From assembly GCF_021155765.1 (NCBI RefSeq), contig NC_060105.1:12805001-12869000 (forward strand): a DNA stretch of 64,000 bases, in the 5' to 3' direction. Of this stretch, positions 38,601 through 50,880 are shown piece by piece. Both the position numbers and the translations under genes were made by a program. How positions within the stretch are numbered: position 1 is the first letter of the stretch; the number at the start of each line of letters is the position of its first letter. The DNA is from Diprion similis. Taxonomy: Eukaryota > Arthropoda > Insecta > Hymenoptera > Diprionidae. Under the pieces are notes generated by a model that saw only the letters and a list, made by a program, of their open reading frames with translations, had not been told where the DNA came from and made no database searches.

Positions 38601-41600
38601 AGGAATCGATTAATCGCAGTCCCGATACGCTGCGAGCAACACCTGCAAAGTTACAGCCGAAAAACTGCAGATTTTCATCGTCATTTCTCCGCTGCTGGTC
38701 CTAGGCTATTTTTCATGTGTTTTCTGAGTTCCTGGGCGTCGAATTAGTCTAAAAAGCGTCATACGGATCGATTCCCAGACAAAAGATTTTTCGGCCAAAA
38801 AAAATCCAAGGCTAACCCCTTTGCATTTTTGGCGAAAATTTTGACGACTTTGAAAAGTGCTGCAATTAATTCTTTGGGGTACTATTCCGACGTGATTTTG
38901 CGAGAGGAATCGATTAATCGCAGTCCCGATACGCTGCGAGCAACACCTGAAAAGTTACAGCCGAAAAACTGCAGATTTTCATCGTCATTTCTCCGCTGCT
39001 GGTCCTAGGCTATTTTTCATGTGTTTTCTGAGTTCCTGGGCGTCGAATTAGTCTAAAAAGCGTCATACGGATCGATTCCCAGACAAAAGATTTTTCGGCC
39101 AAAAAAAATCCAAGGCTAACCCCTTTGCATTTTTGGCGAAAATTTCGACGACTTTGAAAAGTGCTGCAATTAATTCTTTGGGGTACTATTCCGACGTGAT
39201 TTTGCGAGAGGAATCGATTAATCGCAGTCCCGATACGCTGCGAGCAACACCTGCAAAGTTACAGCCGAAAAACTGCAGATTTTCATCGTCATTTCTCCGC
39301 TGCTGGTCCTAGGCTATTTTTCATGTGTTTTCTGAGTTCCTGGGCGTCGAATTAGTCTAAAAAGCGTCATACGGATCGATTGCCAGACAAAAGATTTTTC
39401 GGCCAAAAAAAATCCAAGGCTAACCCCTTTGCATTTTTGGCGAAAATTTCGACGACTTTGAAAAGTGCTGCAATTAATTCTTTGGGGTACGATTCCGACG
39501 TGATTTTGCGAGAGGAATCGATTAATCGCAGTCCCGATACGCTGCGAGCAACACCTGAAAAGTTACAGCCGAAAAACTGCAGATTTTCATCGTCATTTCT
39601 CCGCTGCTGGTCCTAGGCTATTTTTCATGTGTTTTCTGAGTTCCTGGGCGTCGAATTAGTCTAAAAAGCGTCATACGGATCGATTCCCAGACAAAAGATT
39701 TTTCGGCCAAAAAAAATCCAAGGCTAACCCCTTTGCATTTTTGGCGAAAATTTCGACGACTTTGAAAAGTGCTGCAATTAATTCTTTGGGGTACTATTCC
39801 GACGTGATTTTGCGAGAGGAATCGATTAATCGCAGTCCCGATACGCTGCGAGCAACACCTGCAAAGTTACAGCCGAAAAACTGCAGATTTTCATCGTCAT
39901 TTCTCCGCTGCTGGTCCTAGGCTATTTTTCATGTGTTTTCTGAGTTCCTGGGCGTCGAATTAGTCTAAAAAGCGTCATACGGATCGATTCCCAGACAAAA
40001 GATTTTTCGGCCAAAAAAAATCCAAGGCTAACCCCTTTGCATTTTTGGCGAAAATTTCGACGACTTTGAAAAGTGCTGCAATTAATTCTTTGGGGTACTA
40101 TTCCGACGTGATTTTGCGAGAGGAATCGATTAATCGCAGTCCCGATACGCTGCGAGCAACACCTGCAAAGTTACAGCCGAAAAACTGCAGATTTTCATCG
40201 TCATTTCTCCGCTGCTGGTCCTAGGCTATTTTTCATGTGTTTTCTGAGTTCCTGGGCGTCGAATTAGTCTAAAAAGCGACATACGGATCGATTCCCAGAC
40301 AAAAGATTTTTCGGCCAAAAAAAATCCAAGGCTAACCCCTTTGCATTTTTGGCGAAAATTTCGACGACTTTGAAAAGTGCTGCAATTAATTCTTTGGGGT
40401 ACTATTCCGACGTGATTTTGCGAGAGGAATCGATTAATCGCAGTCCCGATACGCTGCGAGCAACACCTGCAAAGTTACAGCCGAAAAACTGCAGATTTTC
40501 ATCGTCATTTCTCCGCTGCTGGTCCTAGGCTATTTTTCATGTGTTTTCTGAGTTCCTGGGCGTCGAATTAGTCTAAAAAGCGTCATACGGATCGATTGCC
40601 AGACAAAAGATTTTTCGGACAAAAAAAATCCAAGGCTAACCCCTTTGCATTTTTGGCGAAAATTTCGACGACTTTGAAAAGTGCTGCAATTAATTCTTTG
40701 GGGTACTATTCCGACGTGATTTTGCGAGAGGAATCGATTAATCGCAGTCCCGATACGCTGCGAGCAACACCTGCAAAGTTACAGCCGAAAAACTGCAGAT
40801 TTTCATCGTCATTTCTCCGCTGCTGGTCCTAGGCTATTTTTCATGTGTTTTCTGAGTTCCTGGGCGTCGAATTAGTCTAAAAAGCGTCATACGGATCGAT
40901 TCCCAGACAAAAGATTTTTCGGCCAAAAAAAATCCAAGGCTAACCCCTTTGCATTTTTGGCGAAAATTTCGACGACTTTGAAAAGTGCTGCAATTAATTC
41001 TTTGGGGTACTATTCCGACGTGATTTTGCGAGAGGAATCGATTAATCGCAGTGCCGATACGCTGCGAGCAACACCTGCAAAGTTACAGCCGAAAAACTGC
41101 AGATTTTCATCGTCATTTCTCCGCTGCTGGTCCTAGGCTATTTTTCATGTGTTTTCTGAGTTCCTGGGCGTCGAATTAGTCTAAAAAGCGTCATACGGAT
41201 CGATTCCCAGACAAAAGATTTTTCGGCCAAAAAAAATCCAAGGCTAACCCCTTTGCATTTTTGGCGAAAATTTCGACGACTTTGAAAAGTGCTGCAATTA
41301 ATTCTTTGGGGTACTATTCCGACGTGATTTTGCGAGAGGAATCGATTAATCGCAGTCCCGATACGCTGCGAGCAACACCTGCAAAGTTACAGCCGAAAAA
41401 CTGCAGATTTTCATCGTCATTTCTCCGCTGCTGGTCCTAGGCTATTTTTCATGTGTTTTCTGAGTTCCTGGGCGTCGAATAAGTCTAAAAAGCGTCGTAC
41501 GGATCGATTCCCAGACAAAAGATTTTTCGGCCAAAAAAAATCCAAGGCTAACCCCTTTGCATTTTTGGCGAAAATTTCGACGACTTTGAAAAGTGCTGCA

Positions 41601-42000
41601 ATTAATTCTTTGGGGTACTATTCCGACGTGATTTTGCGAGAGGAATCGATTAATCGCAGTCCCAATACGCTGCGAGCAACACCTGCAAAGTTACAGCCGA
41701 AAAACTGCAGATTTTCATCGTCATTTCTCCGTTGCTGGTCCTAGGCTATTTTTCATGTGTTTTCTGAGTTCCTGGGCGTCGAATTAGTCTAAAAAGCGTC
41801 ATACGGATCGATTCCTAGACAAAAGATTTTTCGGCCAAAAAAAATCCAAGGCTAACCCCTTTGCATTTTTGGCGAAAATTTCGACGACTTTGAAAAGTGC
41901 TGCAATTAATTCTTTGGGGTACTATTCCGACGTGATTTTGCGAGAGGAATCGATTAATCGCAGTCCCGATACGCTGCGAGCAACACCTGCAAAGTTACAG
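14641..42000 (+). repeat. Satellite core: 90 homogeneous 304-bp head-to-tail monomers
   Basis: The anchor GGTCCTAGGC recurs from 14681 to 41737 at exactly 304-bp steps (27,056 = 89 x 304). The block 14641-42000 is therefore 90 units with no net insertion or deletion. By eye, most copies differ from the consensus at only a few positions, and the A8 run in GGCCAAAAAAAATCC is almost constant. Each unit carries one CTGCAG, one CCTAGG, two ATCGAT sites in most copies and a 10-bp palindrome CGATTAATCG. Against the 312-bp flanking type, the core is about 8 bp shorter, mainly in the A-rich stretch after TTTTCGGC. Shared rare variants at offsets of 6, 9 and 11 units show segmental duplication inside the array. 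Units show open frames of 78-97 codons, but 304 is not divisible by 3 and TAG codons interrupt them. This is a satellite DNA array, not a gene family. Confidence 0.98.
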
Positions 42001-43310
42001 CCGAAAAACTGCAGATTTTCATCGTCATTTCTCTGCTGTTGGTCCTACGCTACTTTCAATGTGTTTTCTCAGTTCCTGGGGTTCCAATTAGCCTAGAAAC
42101 GGTCACACAAATTAATTCGGAGACCAGAAATTTTCGGCTCCGAAAATCGCAAAAAAAGTAAGGCTAACCCTTTGGATTTTTGGCGAAAATTTCGACGACT
42201 TTGAAAAGTGCTGCAATCAAATATTGAGGGTACTATTTTGACGTAATTTTGCACGAGAAACCGACCAAGCGCAGTCCCAATACGCTCCGAGCAACGGATC
42301 AAAAGTTGCAGCCAAAAAACTGCGGATTTTTGTCGTCATTTCTCTGCTGTTGGTTCTACGCTACTTTCAATGTGTTTTTTGAGTTCCTGGGGTTCCAATT
42401 AGCCACGAAACGGTCACACAAATTGATTCGGAGACCAGAAATTTTCGGCTCCAAAAATCGCAAAAAAAAGTAAGGCTAACCCCTTTGGATTTATGGCGAA
42501 AATTTCGACGACTTCGAAGAGTGCTGCAATCAATTTTTTATGGTACTATTATGACGTAATTTTTCAAGAGAAATCGATTGAGCGCAGTTCCAAGAGGCTG
42601 CGAGCAACGTATCAAAAGTTACGGCCAAAAAACTGCAGATTTTCATCGTCATTTCTCTGCTGTTGGTCCTACGCTACTTTTAATGTGTTTTTTGAGTTCC
42701 TGGGGTTCCAAGTAGCCAAGAAACGGTCACACAAATTAATTCGGAGACCAGAAATTTTCGGCTCCAAACATCGCAAAAAAAGTAAGGCTAACCCTTTTGG
42801 ATTTTTGGCGAAAATTTCGACGACTTTGAAAAGTGCTACAATCAATTTTTTAGGGTACTATTTCGACGTAATTTTGCAAGAGAAATCGATCGAGCGCAGT
42901 CCCAATACGCTGCGAGCAACGGATCAAAAATTACAACCAAAAAACGAAGGACGTATTTTCTCAATTTTTTAGCCGCCGGTCCTTGCGTCGTCATTTCTGT
43001 ACTTTCGGTCCTACGCTCTTTTTGCTGTGTTTACTGAGTTTCTGCGCGTCCAGTAGATCCAGAAAGGGCCATGCGAATCCATTCGCAGACGAAAAATTTT
43101 CGGCTCCGGAAATCAAGAAAATATCGAAGGTAACCCCCTTGCATTTTTGGTGAAATTTACGACAACTCCGAAATGTGCTACAATTAATTCTTTTGGGCAC
43201 TACTCCAACGTAATTTTGCGAGAGAAATCGATCAAACGGATTTCCAATACGCTGCAAGCAACGTGAAAGAAGTTTCAGCCGCAAAACTTACGATTTTCAT
43301 CGATCAAAAA
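42001..43310 (+). repeat. Right flank of satellite: divergent and decaying monomers
   Basis: At 42001-42040 the sequence passes from the core type (CCTAGGC) to the flank type (CCTACGC), at the same monomer phase as the left boundary. GGTCC/GGTTC anchors at 42041, 42352 and 42665 give spacings of 311-313. The last unit (42960-43310) is strongly diverged and contains an extra stretch of about 30 bp near 42945-42990. Beyond about 43310 satellite similarity ends. Confidence 0.9.
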
Positions 43311-43963
43311 CGTGAATCAAATATTGCAAATATTTTTCTTCATCAAATTTGTAAAGAATCGATTCCAAAACAATTTTAACCCCTTGGCAAAATTTTTATT
43401 TCTTCTTTAAGTCTCCGAAAATTATATTCATTACGTTAAGTAATTTGCATTCTACCTTCTGATAGATTTATTTGTATTGTTGTTTTTCAAGCTGTAGTTT
43501 CTTCGTGAATCTAGTGAGCTTTTACCTCTTCAAAGTTTTTAAAACAACTAATTTTACCTTATACATATCAGTTCAATGATGTTCACATTTATACATCCTA
43601 ATAGCCATACAATTTGAAAAAGGTATATAAATAAGTGTAAAATGATATAATTGAAAACGCATTCTAAGGCTATAGTGACAGAATGCAAAATCTGCAATGG
43701 CAAGGGATGATACAACGTAAGTGCCATTATTCTTTAAAGTAGGACAGGACACGAGGATAGTCTTCAACAATACTTTTCAGGGCGTTATTACAGTTCGACT
43801 GTTTATTATTCGGTAATATATACACAATTACAGGAATTGTAATACCATGAAGGCCATCACTTTATGATCGATGCTCTAGCGACGCTCTTGTGATTTCTGA
43901 TAAATAGATATCCATTGTTAAATAGAACTAAACGATTGACGATCTCTCTATTTCACTCTGTTC
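43311..43963 (-). other. UQCRC2 3' UTR and intergenic sequence up to satellite
   Basis: AT-rich, with no coding region. A minus-strand AATAAA (TTTATT at 43802-43807) about 160 bp downstream of the UQCRC2 stop is the likely poly(A) signal. A second one lies near 43467. Confidence 0.45.
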
Positions 43964-46900
43964 CTATTTCAATTCTTCAAGATATGGAACTGTACCAAGA
44001 TCGCCAATTCCGGCCATGGACAGTTTACCCTTGCTAATTTTGGCAGCCACCTGTAAAAGAATATACCCTTTAATTAATGATTTTCATCCAAGTACCCTAA
44101 TAGAGAAATTAGGCAAAACAAAGAATACTCCCAAATTTCAGTCAACTTTAATAATATCTTACAACAACACATAGCCTAGTTAGACACATTTACGTTAACA
44201 ATTTGTGTTATGTAAACAAGGTACTGAAAAGTATTTTTTCTTTTAAATGAATGATTTGTACATGGAATTCGGATTTCATATTTATATTACACTTATACCC
44301 TTACTGTCAATTAAATATAAGTACAACAAACATTTTTTAAATGTCAAGTTTACTAGAGAAATTTCACATGTTTGGCAAGGAGCCCTATGAAAGCAAATAT
44401 CTGAATTTATCGCTACCCAATTAGAAATCTAGTATATGGGATTTCAATGGAGCTTGCACCATAGCAGGTCCCTGTCACAGTGACTAAGGCATGCCCCTCT
44501 TGGCATCGTCACACGCTGTGCGGTGCTGGTAATCTTGCATGTAGCTTGCATGGATAGCGAGGAGGGGAACACGCTAATCCATCAGCGTTGCATAATGCAA
44601 ATGACGAGTGGTGATACTAAGAGAGGCATGTAAGAGTTTAGCGAGTGGGTCGAGCGTCAGGGGCCTCCACCATATTTAACCCTTTGCCGACAACATGGAT
44701 CTTTCAAGGTATAGTCCATGTTTTAATGACGCATTTTCCAGAAATATCTTACGAGCGGGTTTCAACTCTACTCCATTGAAAAATAGTTATCGGTAGACCT
44801 GTATGCCTGCGGACGACAAGGCCAAACTGTTGGCTTCAATATCCGAAGAGGAAGTTAATAATAAAAAAATTCAGCCTTCAATTAAAATAAAAAGCTTTCA
44901 AGATAAATCAAAATATTTCAAAACTGTTCCAGGAATTAAGAAGCAATTTTTGTTTTCCAAGTTAATTCGAAGATTTAAGGATATCTAAGGATTAGTAAAT
45001 ACCCTGTTCATTTTCTATTGATGGCTAAAATATGATCCAATTCTTAGGGATTTTACAAAATTATACACAAAAAAGTTAACTTTTCAAGACAAATCTACGG
45101 AATTTGATTGTAAAAAAGTAAATAATTCAACAATTGTCTACCAAAAACTATCAATGTCAATTGAGGAAGTATAAAACTTGAATATAATAATCTGTATTGC
45201 CTTTTGTAACTGATTACAAAAATCGAGGTATTTTCAGAAAAATTGGAGCACGAGAAGCTACGAAGAGTTCGAAATACGGTAATATCCGTAATAGGGCCTA
45301 TCTAATTTTTTGGAAAGATTCGTAGCAATGTTTTTTACTATACGTATCTTCTTGTATTCAACTAATTAGAAATCAACATAAGTAATGGCTTTTTAGGACT
45401 TACGTTTTTAACATCGGCGGCACTGACTTTTTCAATTTCGGCAATAATCGCACTTGGAGATGCTACAGTGCCTTTAATCAAAGCCTGCTGTGTGAGAGAC
45501 TCATGTCTTGAAACGGAATTATCAGTATCGTACAGAACAGAAGCTTTCAATTCTGCTTTACCGCGAGAAATATCTGCATCTGTAACTGCAGGCTTGAGTA
45601 GCCATTTACTGGCTGCAGTCGTTAGCTGTTTGAAAAGAGAAAATAGCTTTAGTGAATTCACCTGGTAAACATTGTTACATACACAATTTTGTAACTTACA
45701 GTTCCTGCAATATTTCCAGGTGCTGTTAAAATAAAACCGAATATTCCCGAGTCGGAGTAGCTCGCATTCAATGCTGATACTGCAAAAGGATCTTTACCCG
45801 CTGCTGTGGCAACAGTTCGGTAAAGCGGGGACGAAGTTGATCCCCACTTAACATGAGGCCCGGTCCCAGCAGCTCTCTGCAATATCGCCAAAGCTAGGGC
45901 CTCTTTTTCTTTGTTCAGTCCCGCTCCTTCTACAGCGACAGCTACAGTAGCAAGAGGTGATGAACGGTCCTTGCGGAGTTCACCGCCAAAGTATCGAGCA
46001 GGTTCACCACTGGATTCGCTCGATCCCACTTGCAGCTCAGAGGCAAATTCATTGAGCTGTTCTTGAGAAACCCCTGTAGCGACAACCGCGCATCTTGGGC
46101 CAGTGAACCATGTACTGACAAAATGTTGAAGCTAAAACAGTGAAAATAGTTGTGTATTTTGTTACAATTTATACTGAATCTTGGGGTGCCAATCGAGGAG
46201 GCATTGGAATCAATTTTGGTGACCATGCAAGGTTGTTAAATCTAGAATAAGCTACGTTTTCCAGACCCATTTGAACAACTACAAGTATGTGTTATCATGC
46301 ACAGAGGTATGGGTTATTCCACGGAAAAAAAGAAGCTTTGTATTTTAGTTCAAATCTAATTCAAGAATCTGTGTTTTGCTAGCATTAGGCATATTTTATG
46401 AAAATATCGTAAAAAGTCACCAGGAAGATGCAACTCCATCTCTTCTTCAACACTCAGCCAGTTTGTAAAATGATGAACACAGCTGTATACATACAAGTTT
46501 ACTTTCTCCGTTTCTATGTTCAAAGTTTTAACAGTACCTGTTCATTTCCAATGAATAAAACCCAACTGGCAGTCATCTTTTACGACTGGTGACGAATGAG
46601 TTACATAATGAATGAACACCAAGAAAATTTAGGGGAATAACATGTAATGAACATGTGTTCGATTTGGAACTGCAGATACAAATGCCTGCTTTACCAAATA
46701 TTTCCTACGAATTCTTGATTGAATCTTGAATTACAAGTTCAACATAACATTAGACCGCTTTTATGATCACGATTCAATATTCCACTCAGATCATGAATCA
46801 TATGAATCTAAATATAATAAATACGTTTGTCAAACCATTATGATCATAAACAAGAACTGGATTCGCGTGAGGAAAAACAAAAGAATCGCGGCAAAAGCTA

Positions 46901-49900
46901 CTTAAAATTTCCATTCAATATACAATGTCTGGAACATAGATGAAAAATAAAATTTCTTTATTAACTAATAGTTTCCCTCATGCACATCAATAAACATGAA
47001 GCTGATGCCAGTAACCAGAATTAGCAGGCAGTATAGTAATTCAGTGAAGTTTTAGATTTATATTTTTATGAATCTAATTTTGGCATGATAATCAAGAAAA
47101 TTTTGATTTATGGGCTTCATTGCCCTATCCTAATGGCCATTACTACCTTAGGTTGCTGACTCTGGTTACAACAACTCTATTCGACAAACATATCATTAAC
47201 GCAACTTTAGAAAGTTTTTTTTTTTCAAGCTGAAACAGATATCCTATCACCAATTTCTTTTTTAAAGCAATAGTAAAATCTCTGGAATTTACAAATGTTT
47301 TTGAATGAATTCAAAATTTCTTTCATGCTTTCGATTTTCTAACTCAGTTGGTACCCCAATTAAAAGAAAAATTCAAATTTCATTACAGTTTCTGAACCAA
47401 TTTTGCCAATGCGCTGCTTAGGGCAGTAGAGTGAGTAACCAAGACCCTTGCGGTAGGCAGCTTTGTGTAGTAGTTCAAGGACCCGAGTTGTCTCTGGAAT
47501 AGATGAAAGCTCATAGCGCAAGCGTGGAATCTGGTCGTTTAATTCCCATGGTTTGAATAATTGACGTGTAGCAACATCTTCCAAGAACTGAAGTCCAACA
47601 CCTCTGCAAAATTGAAGAAAAAAATATGAAGTTAAATCTGTCGTAAGTGAAATATTCAAATACAAGATTCAACTATATGAAGAAAATAGAGAGTCAATGA
47701 AACTTCCAACTATCTTTGTCTTTCTGAAAGCGTATCAGATTTAGAGAATATTCTAATATTCTATCTCAACTTGGAACACGAAAAAATATAAAGTAAAAGT
47801 ATATTTCATAAACGATCTTTCATAATCGAATCCGAGACAATTGCGCAATAATTGAACGCCCAGTCGACAGTTGTCTGAAATACAGAGCTGGGAATGAAGG
47901 GTGTCCTGAGTTTTTAACCGGTTCTTCTGAGAAATAGCTGAAATCGAGTCTGGTCCTTTAAGACTCAGGTTAATGATCGGTGTACTATACTATGCCAAAG
48001 AAACTTTGAAATCAGTGGTGACGGTGACCTCAAGTTTACGCTCTCTCTGTGTAAGACATTACGTCAGTAATTTTTCTTCAACGCTTTCAGAACGGCTCTG
48101 TGATTTAAAAACAGTTGTCCATTTCAGTAGACATACATTTCAGAAATTTATAACAAAAGTTCCACTCATCACATTTTTTTTTTACTGGATGGATTTTGTC
48201 AACAGTTCCCAATACCTATCTGGAAACAAAAATATATTCAAGAGTGTCCTTTTATTCTTATTTCTAACTATACAGGCTATTTGAAAATGATTTTTTGATT
48301 TGAGAAAAATTATTTATGTTTCTAGAATAATCTTAAATGTCATGATAAAAAATATACAAGCTCGGCACCTAAGTATTAATGCAAAGTTGTAAACTTGTAA
48401 ACTGATGAAAAACATTTCGTGTTCACTGTAATGGACATGTGTATTACTCTTGATATATGTTTAAGAAAATTCTATAAAAAAAAAAAAACTATCTTAGTTG
48501 AAGGATACCGAATCGAATTACATTGAAAGAAATATTTTTCACCAGCTATTACATATATTTTTCATCTCGCGATTGACTTTACAGATATATGTGTGTGTGT
48601 ATGCATATATATCCGTAAAGCAAATCTTATATATATCACAAATACAAATTACAAAAATAAAAATGCTGTAGATCTATTCAAAACAATTCAGATACACTCT
48701 GTATTTAGAATACAGAAGCTGTATTTCATCATTCTATGGTTATAGCAGATGAGTTTGGATTAGCAACCCGAACAGAATAGTTATAGCAACTTTCTTACAG
48801 TGTAACTGAGACGTTGTGAGATTGCATAGATGTTACTGAAATATGTCTAAAAACTCTGTGGTATCAGGACTGAGGATTCTGTTTAGTATACTGATGATAG
48901 GCAAATTTTTTTTAGAGTACTTTGAACGGAAAGTTATGGAAACAGATTTATTTTAAAACTTAAGGCTTATTAAATTAGCAAAGCTGGCGACAACTCACAG
49001 TTTATCGCGGGTACATTGCAGAGTATAGGCAATGCTTTCACGATCCGTGGTGGCTATTAGATTTGCTCCAATTTGCTGAATGTTTCTTGTGATACCAAAT
49101 GCACTGGAGCGATTAGTTGCTAGCCCTGCAGCCAATCTCAGAATATGTGATGTGCCCAGCGTGTCATACGTTTCATTGCGTGGTCCTGCCCTATACAATA
49201 AAAGTTGTAGAAAATTAAGTTGAGTGATAAGCAAATATATTATAACGAACCATTTTGGTAGATTTATATCACACTGTGGCTGCACAGTTGTGAACGACTG
49301 CGCAACTGGTAGCCATAAACAGCAGCACAGTTGCCAGCTGAAAACTGGGAGCATATTTATTACCTATTATTGTGTAAAATACGTTAATCTATCAGATTCG
49401 TGGTAACAGTATAATGAAAGGTGAACTGGTTTCAAGAAATGAGAAACAAAAGAAGTTTACAGAGATTGACTAAAGCTAATAATTAAAATATTGCTGTGTA
49501 TTAAATTTCCAAAATTGTTTCTACATACTTGAATATGATAGACACTTGAGTAACAGGACTATCATTGTCCAGGGTAGCAACGGTGATTTTGTTGCTTAGA
49601 ACCTGAATGTCCAGGTTTTGGGCTGGTGCAGATTGCGTTGCAGCAACGGCGGCATAGTGCCTGACCTAGAGCAAGAAATGATGATTTACGTCTACTTTGA
49701 GTATCGTAATAGACGAAGGCAAAATATTTTTAAATATTTCAAACTTGCACCATAACTGCAGACTGAAGTATGGATAACATCTTTTACATAATAGTTTCAA
49801 GTACAGTATAATTGATTGAAATGTCGTCACGAAAATGAATCGTGTAGACAGAAACACTTGAAATTATTTCGTACATAGTAGTTTCAGCCTTGTGAATTTT

Positions 49901-49964
49901 GCTAGATTATTTTACTTACCGTGGTGTTACGCAAAAGGGGAGCTCGTACCGCCGAGCAGGCCAT
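43964..49964 (-). CDS. UQCRC2: Cytochrome b-c1 complex subunit 2, mitochondrial (UQCRC2), 7 exons, 443 aa
   Basis: Minus-strand exons: 49964-49920, 49665-49529, 49190-48999, 47603-47387, 46131-45700, 45625-45404 and 44050-43964 (stop TAG 43966-43964). All introns are GT-AG and all phases agree, giving 443 residues; the human protein has 453. Conserved blocks align with complex III core protein 2: FKAGPRNETYDTLGTSHILR, then RIGKIGSET, FTGPRCAVVATGVS, GTGPHVKWGS, ALNASYSDSGIFGF, and a C-terminus ending in PYLEELK. The protein is a peptidase-M16-family, non-catalytic core subunit on the matrix side of the inner membrane, needed for assembly of ubiquinol-cytochrome c reductase. The N-terminus is Arg/Ala-rich without acids and has RHYAA near residue 18, consistent with a cleaved mitochondrial presequence. 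The exon 6 acceptor is placed at 45625 because the alternative CAG near 45662 would leave an impossibly short intron. Nup107 diverges from it upstream. No defect is seen. Confidence 0.95.
44455..44675. repeat. Imperfect foldback repeat in UQCRC2 intron 6
   Basis: A GC-rich island lies in an AT-rich intron. GGCATGCCCCTCTTGGCAT (about 44488) is complementary, with mismatches, to ATACTAAGAGAGGCATG (about 44615-44631). The flanking arms AGGTCCCTGTCAC and, inverted, AGGCCCCTGACGC extend the similarity. It contains short direct repeats of CTTGCATG. It is probably a decayed non-autonomous element of about 220 bp. Confidence 0.4.
48586..48612. repeat. TA/TG microsatellite in UQCRC2 intron 3
   Basis: A short run of alternating AT and GT dinucleotides. 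It is ordinary simple sequence. Confidence 0.6.
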
Positions 49965-50052
49965 TTTCGTGCGAAAAAGTTGCAGTTTCCCGATCTTCTA
50001 GACGGAGGGATTGTCTACTAGTCGAAAAGAATGTCGAAGTAGACTGATAGAT

Positions 50053-50089
50053 GTCGCTAGTGCATGCTGGGCTGTAGTCAAAATGGCGG
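50053..50089. promoter_or_regulatory. ZNF143/Staf-like element followed by YY1-like element
   Basis: On the minus strand, 50078-50060 reads ACTACAGCCCAGCATGCAC. This is close to the vertebrate ZNF143/Staf consensus, ACTACAATTCCCAGCATGC. Directly adjacent on the plus strand is AAAATGGCGG (50080-50089), the classical YY1/Pho type core. Both are typical of promoters of housekeeping and nuclear-encoded mitochondrial genes. The match is seen; binding is inferred. Confidence 0.5.
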
Positions 50090-50394
50090 TAAATATGAAT
50101 TTCCTTTTATGCAGAGCAGTGTTGGTCTCGTGCTGGGGTTCAGGGCGTTCAGAGAATGGAATAAATAATAGCTCCATTTACGATAAGAATAGAACTGACT
50201 TTGTTAATTCCGATTTTCGTTTTTCTTTCACACAATTAAAACAAGAACTTGTGTTTGTGCAACAGCTCGAATTTAAGTGCCTGAATGCGCATACGCGCTT
50301 CTCTTTTCCCTGCCCTCGCTTACAGTGTTCATTCCTTTAAGCCTCACTCTCATGTAGCTAGAAATGGCTAGAAATTCCTTGCCCCATGCTCATT

Positions 50395-50880
50395 TAACAA
50401 TCGAATGAGTTAATTCTTTTAATCGTTTGTAGGTTGTTTGTAGGTGTTTGGGGTGTTTGCAAGTCGATGGTTCAGTCGTTATTAATAAGACAAATTTGTT
50501 ATATTTGCGTTCGAATTCAGTTCTGCTAATAGTACGGAATCGTTTGTAGGTGAACGATCGCGAATTGGAAGTGTTGGCAGGAGCTGACGTCACTCGAACT
50601 CCCTAGACGAATTTGTTTCATCAATAACAACTGAACTATTGACTTAAAAACATCTAAAAATAACTTTAAATTACCTGCAAATGACCTACAAACGATTTCG
50701 CACAGGCAGAACCGAATTCGACCGCAAATTGCGATTATGAGTGCGTTCCGAAATTATTTGGCAGCGCTAAAAACTCCCTAACATCACGCAAATTCCCTAG
50801 TCAAATTTCTTTTATTAATAACACCTGAAGTATTGACTTACAAACAATGAGAAATCATGTACAAACACCTATAAATGACC
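50395..50880. repeat. Composite repeat region with direct and inverted copies
   Basis: CCCTAG followed by an ACGAATTTGTTT-type stretch, a TTAATAAC/CAATAAC stretch and TATTGACTTA recurs at 50601 and 50795, a direct copy at 194 bp offset. An inverted pair is GAATTCAGTTCTG...AATCGTTTGTAGGT (about 50514-50553) against ACCTACAAACGATTTCG...CAGAACCGAATTC (about 50681-50718). 50741-50787 matches the repeat at 5765-5812. This is probably nested non-autonomous elements. There is no coding capacity. Confidence 0.55.

Noticed and set aside
14641..42000. CRISPR array or protein-coding gene family
   Set aside because: The whole 304-bp unit is repeated without unique spacers in a eukaryotic context. Open frames recur only because the DNA recurs, are broken by TAG codons, and shift phase because 304 is not divisible by 3.
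14641..42000. CENP-B-box-like motif in the monomer
   Set aside because: I looked for a CTTCGTTGGAAACGGGA-type box; no segment of the consensus matches it well, so a centromere-protein site is not claimed.
44803..44988. 61-codon plus-strand frame inside a UQCRC2 intron
   Set aside because: It is lysine-rich with no recognisable family and lies next to decayed repeat sequence; it is probably incidental.
45626..45661. Alternative UQCRC2 exon 6 start at the upstream CAG
   Set aside because: It would leave an intron under 40 bp and add residues that do not align with complex III core protein 2. The acceptor at 45626 has a good pyrimidine tract.
47973..48284. 103-codon plus-strand frame in UQCRC2 intron 3
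   Set aside because: It is antisense to the gene within an intron, has no similarity to a known protein, and shows low-complexity Phe/Ser composition.
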